NCBI GenBank assembly: GCA_028290345.1
Contig: JAQGKB010000185.1
Span: 1 to 8,038, forward strand
Length of the DNA stretch: 8,038 bases
Direction: 5' to 3'
Origin: Hyphomicrobiales bacterium
GTDB taxonomy: Bacteria > Pseudomonadota > Alphaproteobacteria > Rhizobiales > Devosiaceae
Every line of letters starts with the position of its first letter. The stretch's first letter is position 1. Below are positions 6,312 through 8,038 of the stretch, in pieces. A program made the translations under genes and the position numbers. A model generated the notes under the pieces. It was not told where the DNA came from. It did not search any database and worked only from the letters and a program-made list of their open reading frames with translations.

Positions 6312-7508
6312 ATGACCTCGAAGTTCAAGATCACCGACGTCAGGGCCTATCTGGTCGGAGGCAAGAGCGGCGGCGACTATTTCCAGCAGAGCCAGGGCCA
6401 TTGGCTGATCGACAGCCTGATTGCCAACCCAATGTCGGGCTACGCGCAATACCGGGACAGGCGCATTAGTTGGGGCATCAACGTTCTCGGCTCGATCGTG
6501 GTGGAAATCGAGACCGAAGGCGGCACGGTGGGCGTTTCGGCCGGCAGCGGCGGCGCGCCGGCGGCATGGCTGATCCACAACCATTTCCGGCGCTTTCTCG
6601 TTGGCGAGGATGCCCGCAACGTCAACAAGATTTGGGATGAGCTCTTCCGCTCGTCCCTGCCCTACGGCCGCAAGGGCCTGCCGATCATGGCGATCAGCGC
6701 CGTCGATCTGGCGCTCTGGGACCTGATGGGTCGCATCCGGCAGGAGCCGGTCTATAACCTGATTGGCGGGGCGACCCGCGACGAGGTGAGTTTTTATTGC
6801 ACCGGCCCGGCACCGGACGCCGTCAAGGCACTCGGCTTCTGGGGCGCCAAGGTGCCACTGCCGCACAGCCATTTCGACGGTGAGGATGGGTTGCGCAAGA
6901 ACGTCGAATTCCTCGCGGCGCACCGCGCTTCGGTCGGCCCCGACTTTCCGCTGATGGTCGATTGCTACATGTCGCTGACCGTACCCTACGCCATCCGCCT
7001 CGCCGAGGCTTGCAAGCCGCTCGACATCTACTGGTGGGAAGAGGTTTTGCCGCCCGACGACATCGAAGGCTTCCGGCTGATCAAGCAGGCGCATCCCGGC
7101 ATCAAATGGACCACCGGCGAGCATGAATATACCCGCTTCGGCTTCCGCCACCTGATCGAGGAGCGGCTGCTCGATGTCCTGCAGCCGGACGTGATGTGGG
7201 TGGGGGGCATGACCGAACTGCTCAAGATCGCGGCGCATGCTTCGGCCTACGACATCCCGGTCGTGCCGCATGGCAGTGGGCCCTATTCCTACCACTTCAT
7301 CGCCAGCCAGACGCAGTCCCCGCTCTGTGAATACGTCGCCGCCAGCCCAGACGGCCGGTCGATCCTGCCGGTGTTCGGCGATCTCTTCGTCGGCGAACCG
7401 CTGCCGCAGAACGGCAAGCTCAAGATTTCCGATGCTCCCGGCTTCGGCATGGAACTCGCCGACCGTTCCCGGCTGGTGCGCATCGACAGCCAGATCGGCG
7501 CCGCCTGA
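6312..7508 (+). CDS. rhmD: L-rhamnonate dehydratase-like enolase-superfamily enzyme
   Basis: A 398-residue cytosolic Mg-dependent sugar-acid dehydratase that should convert L-rhamnonate, or a related aldonate, to the 2-keto-3-deoxy acid. It aligns end to end with E. coli RhmD from memory. Metal ligands: D217 (LMVDCYM), E243 (YWWEEVLPP) and E270 (TTGEH). The His/Asp dyad is H320 (VVPHGSGPYSYH) with D293 (LQPDVMW); E340 and H271 are also kept. VDLALWDLMG (131-140) and PVYNLIGGATRDE (146-158) are strong family segments. R51 matches a substrate-binding arginine, but F24 (GGDYF) sits where E. coli has His (GGDYH), so specificity may differ. It lacks the KxK/KxH base typical of other mandelate-racemase-type enzymes, having GAKVPLPHS (178-186), as in RhmD. 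AAGG lies 8 bases before the ATG. It is the last gene of the operon; I find no clear terminator after it. Confidence 0.88.
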   Translation: MTSKFKITDVRAYLVGGKSGGDYFQQSQGHWLIDSLIANPMSGYAQYRDRRISWGINVLGSIVVEIETEGGTVGVSAGSGGAPAAWLIHNHFRRFLVGEDARNVNKIWDELFRSSLPYGRKGLPIMAISAVDLALWDLMGRIRQEPVYNLIGGATRDEVSFYCTGPAPDAVKALGFWGAKVPLPHSHFDGEDGLRKNVEFLAAHRASVGPDFPLMVDCYMSLTVPYAIRLAEACKPLDIYWWEEVLPPDDIEGFRLIKQAHPGIKWTTGEHEYTRFGFRHLIEERLLDVLQPDVMWVGGMTELLKIAAHASAYDIPVVPHGSGPYSYHFIASQTQSPLCEYVAASPDGRSILPVFGDLFVGEPLPQNGKLKISDAPGFGMELADRSRLVRIDSQIGAA

Positions 7509-7777
7509 GCGCCTGAGACCAAAGTGCCGACGCGACTAAAGTCAGCTCTGTGGGTGGCCGCCGGTCCTTGACGCATATGTCACGCCATTTCGAGGAGCGA
7601 CCGCCAGTTCTGCGCTTGCCGCGTCGGTGCCGGCACTCAATATCATTTGCAATGTAATGGAGCGGGATCAGAATAGGAGGCGCAGAAATACTCTACTTCG
7701 CCCGTCGCGTTACAACGCCCTCGGCATACTTTGGTTGCGCGCTCCGCGCGAAATATGATCGTGGACCTCTGCCTCCA

Positions 7778-7806
7778 TTGTATTTACACTGAATCTACCG
7801 TGTAAT
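7778..7806 (+). promoter_or_regulatory. Candidate sigma-70-type promoter with an overlapping inverted repeat
   Basis: TTGTAT (7778-7783) and TGTAAT (7801-7806) are separated by 17 bases; the -10 matches the consensus at five of six positions and the -35 at three. Transcription would begin near 7813. TTACAC (7784-7789) and GTGTAA (7800-7805) are perfect 6-bp inverted arms 10 bases apart that span the spacer and the -10, a suitable place for a repressor. No regulator can be named. Confidence 0.45.
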
Positions 7807-7814
7807 CTTGCCGG

Positions 7815-7834
7815 ATGCCGCTGCAAGGCGGCGT
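7815..7834 (+). terminator. Hairpin followed by a short T-run upstream of the glsB-like gene
   Basis: ATGCCGC (7815-7821) pairs with GCGGCGT (7828-7834), with one wobble, around the loop TGCAAG, and TTT follows. It resembles a weak intrinsic terminator. It lies 22 bases before the next ATG and probably within that gene's own leader, so it may stop read-through from the sugar operon, attenuate the small gene, or merely shape its 5' UTR. Confidence 0.4.
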
Positions 7835-7856
7835 TTTGCATGTATTGGAGAGAACA

Positions 7857-8038
7857 ATGTATTTTAGTGCTGAAAGTCTTCTGGTCATATTGGTCGTGGG
7901 CCTCATCGCCGGCTGGCTTGCAGGCCAAATCGTGTGGGGGACCGGCATGGGTCTGGTCGGCGACATGGTGGTCGGCGTTGTCGGTGCGTTCATCGCGAGC
8001 TGGTTGTTGCCGCAAATTGGTCTATTTTTGGGTTCGGG
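7857..8038 (+). CDS. GlsB/YeaQ/YmgE-family small membrane protein, 3' end outside the window
   Basis: The ATG at 7857, preceded by GGAG 6 bases upstream, opens 60 codons that run off the right edge. The family is usually 80-90 residues, so about two-thirds is visible. The visible part is nearly all hydrophobic and glycine-rich, with segments at about 6-24 (LLVILVVGLIAGWLAG) and 33-58 (LVGDMVVGVVGAFIASWLL). GLIAGWLAG followed by a glycine-rich second helix is the pattern of the 'transglycosylase-associated' family of inner-membrane proteins, often linked to stress responses. Its biochemical role is not established, and the family name does not prove transglycosylase activity. It has its own probable promoter and no evident link to the sugar operon. 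Confidence 0.85.
   Translation, partial: MYFSAESLLVILVVGLIAGWLAGQIVWGTGMGLVGDMVVGVVGAFIASWLLPQIGLFLGS

Larger units (their letters stand above)
7509..7856. other. Intergenic region without a supported gene
   Basis: This stretch is lower in GC than the flanking genes. It holds the probable promoter, inverted repeat and hairpin ahead of the small membrane-protein gene, listed separately. A short frame at 7657-7758 (33 codons, arginine-rich) has no ribosome binding site or family resemblance and was not called. AGGAGG at 7675-7680 has no start codon at a usable distance. CCGACGCG (7527-7534) and CGCGTCGG (7620-7627) are inverted copies, but 85 bases apart. No convincing terminator for the upstream operon is visible. 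Confidence 0.6.

Noticed and set aside
5961..7295. 444-codon open frame antisense to the mutarotase and dehydratase genes
   Set aside because: Both sense-strand genes have clear family motifs along their full length; the antisense translation is a low-complexity shadow with no recognisable domain.
7527..7627. Inverted 8-mers CCGACGCG and CGCGTCGG 85 bases apart, considered as insertion-element ends or a terminator
   Set aside because: They are too short and too far apart for a terminator, there is no transposase between them, and no target-site duplication is visible.
7657..7758. 33-codon arginine-rich open frame in the intergenic region
   Set aside because: There is no ribosome binding site and no recognisable similarity; frames of this length arise by chance.

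Overview
This 8-kb window (high GC, dense short-gap operon) looks like the chromosome or a large replicon of an alphaproteobacterium. Gene content and style suggest Hyphomicrobiales (Rhizobium/Mesorhizobium/Devosia-like), but no rRNA or taxonomic marker fixes the genus. It holds one sugar-acquisition and catabolism locus for an L-rhamnose-like (6-deoxy) sugar, plus the start of an unrelated small membrane-protein gene at the right edge.

Layout: (1) 1-1283, minus strand: an L-fucose/L-arabinose isomerase-like protein (COG2407 type), cut off at its C-terminus by the window edge. (2) 1284-1435: a divergent control region with a perfect 8+5+8 bp palindrome that fits a FadR-type GntR operator, followed at once by a second inverted repeat. 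(3) 1436-7508, plus strand: a six-gene unit with gaps of about 11-60 bp. It encodes a periplasmic sugar-binding protein, a two-domain ABC ATPase, one permease, a FadR-subfamily GntR regulator, an L-rhamnose mutarotase-like protein and an L-rhamnonate dehydratase-like enolase-superfamily enzyme. A strong hairpin lies between the binding-protein and ATPase genes. (4) 7509-7856: a lower-GC intergenic stretch with a candidate promoter, an operator-like inverted repeat and a hairpin. (5) 7857-8038: the N-terminal part of a GlsB/YeaQ/YmgE-family membrane protein.

How the genes could work together (inference): the binding protein captures the sugar in the periplasm and the ATPase/permease pair imports it. 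The mutarotase interconverts its anomers so a pyranose dehydrogenase, not in this window, can oxidise it. After lactone opening, the dehydratase turns the aldonate into a 2-keto-3-deoxy acid. The GntR protein probably binds the palindrome between the divergent genes and so controls both directions. The isomerase-like gene does not fit the oxidative route and is the main puzzle. The dehydratase also has Phe where I recall the E. coli rhamnonate dehydratase having a substrate-binding His, so the real substrate may not be L-rhamnose. I see no mobile element, CRISPR array, tRNA or rRNA, and nothing I would call a wholly new system.
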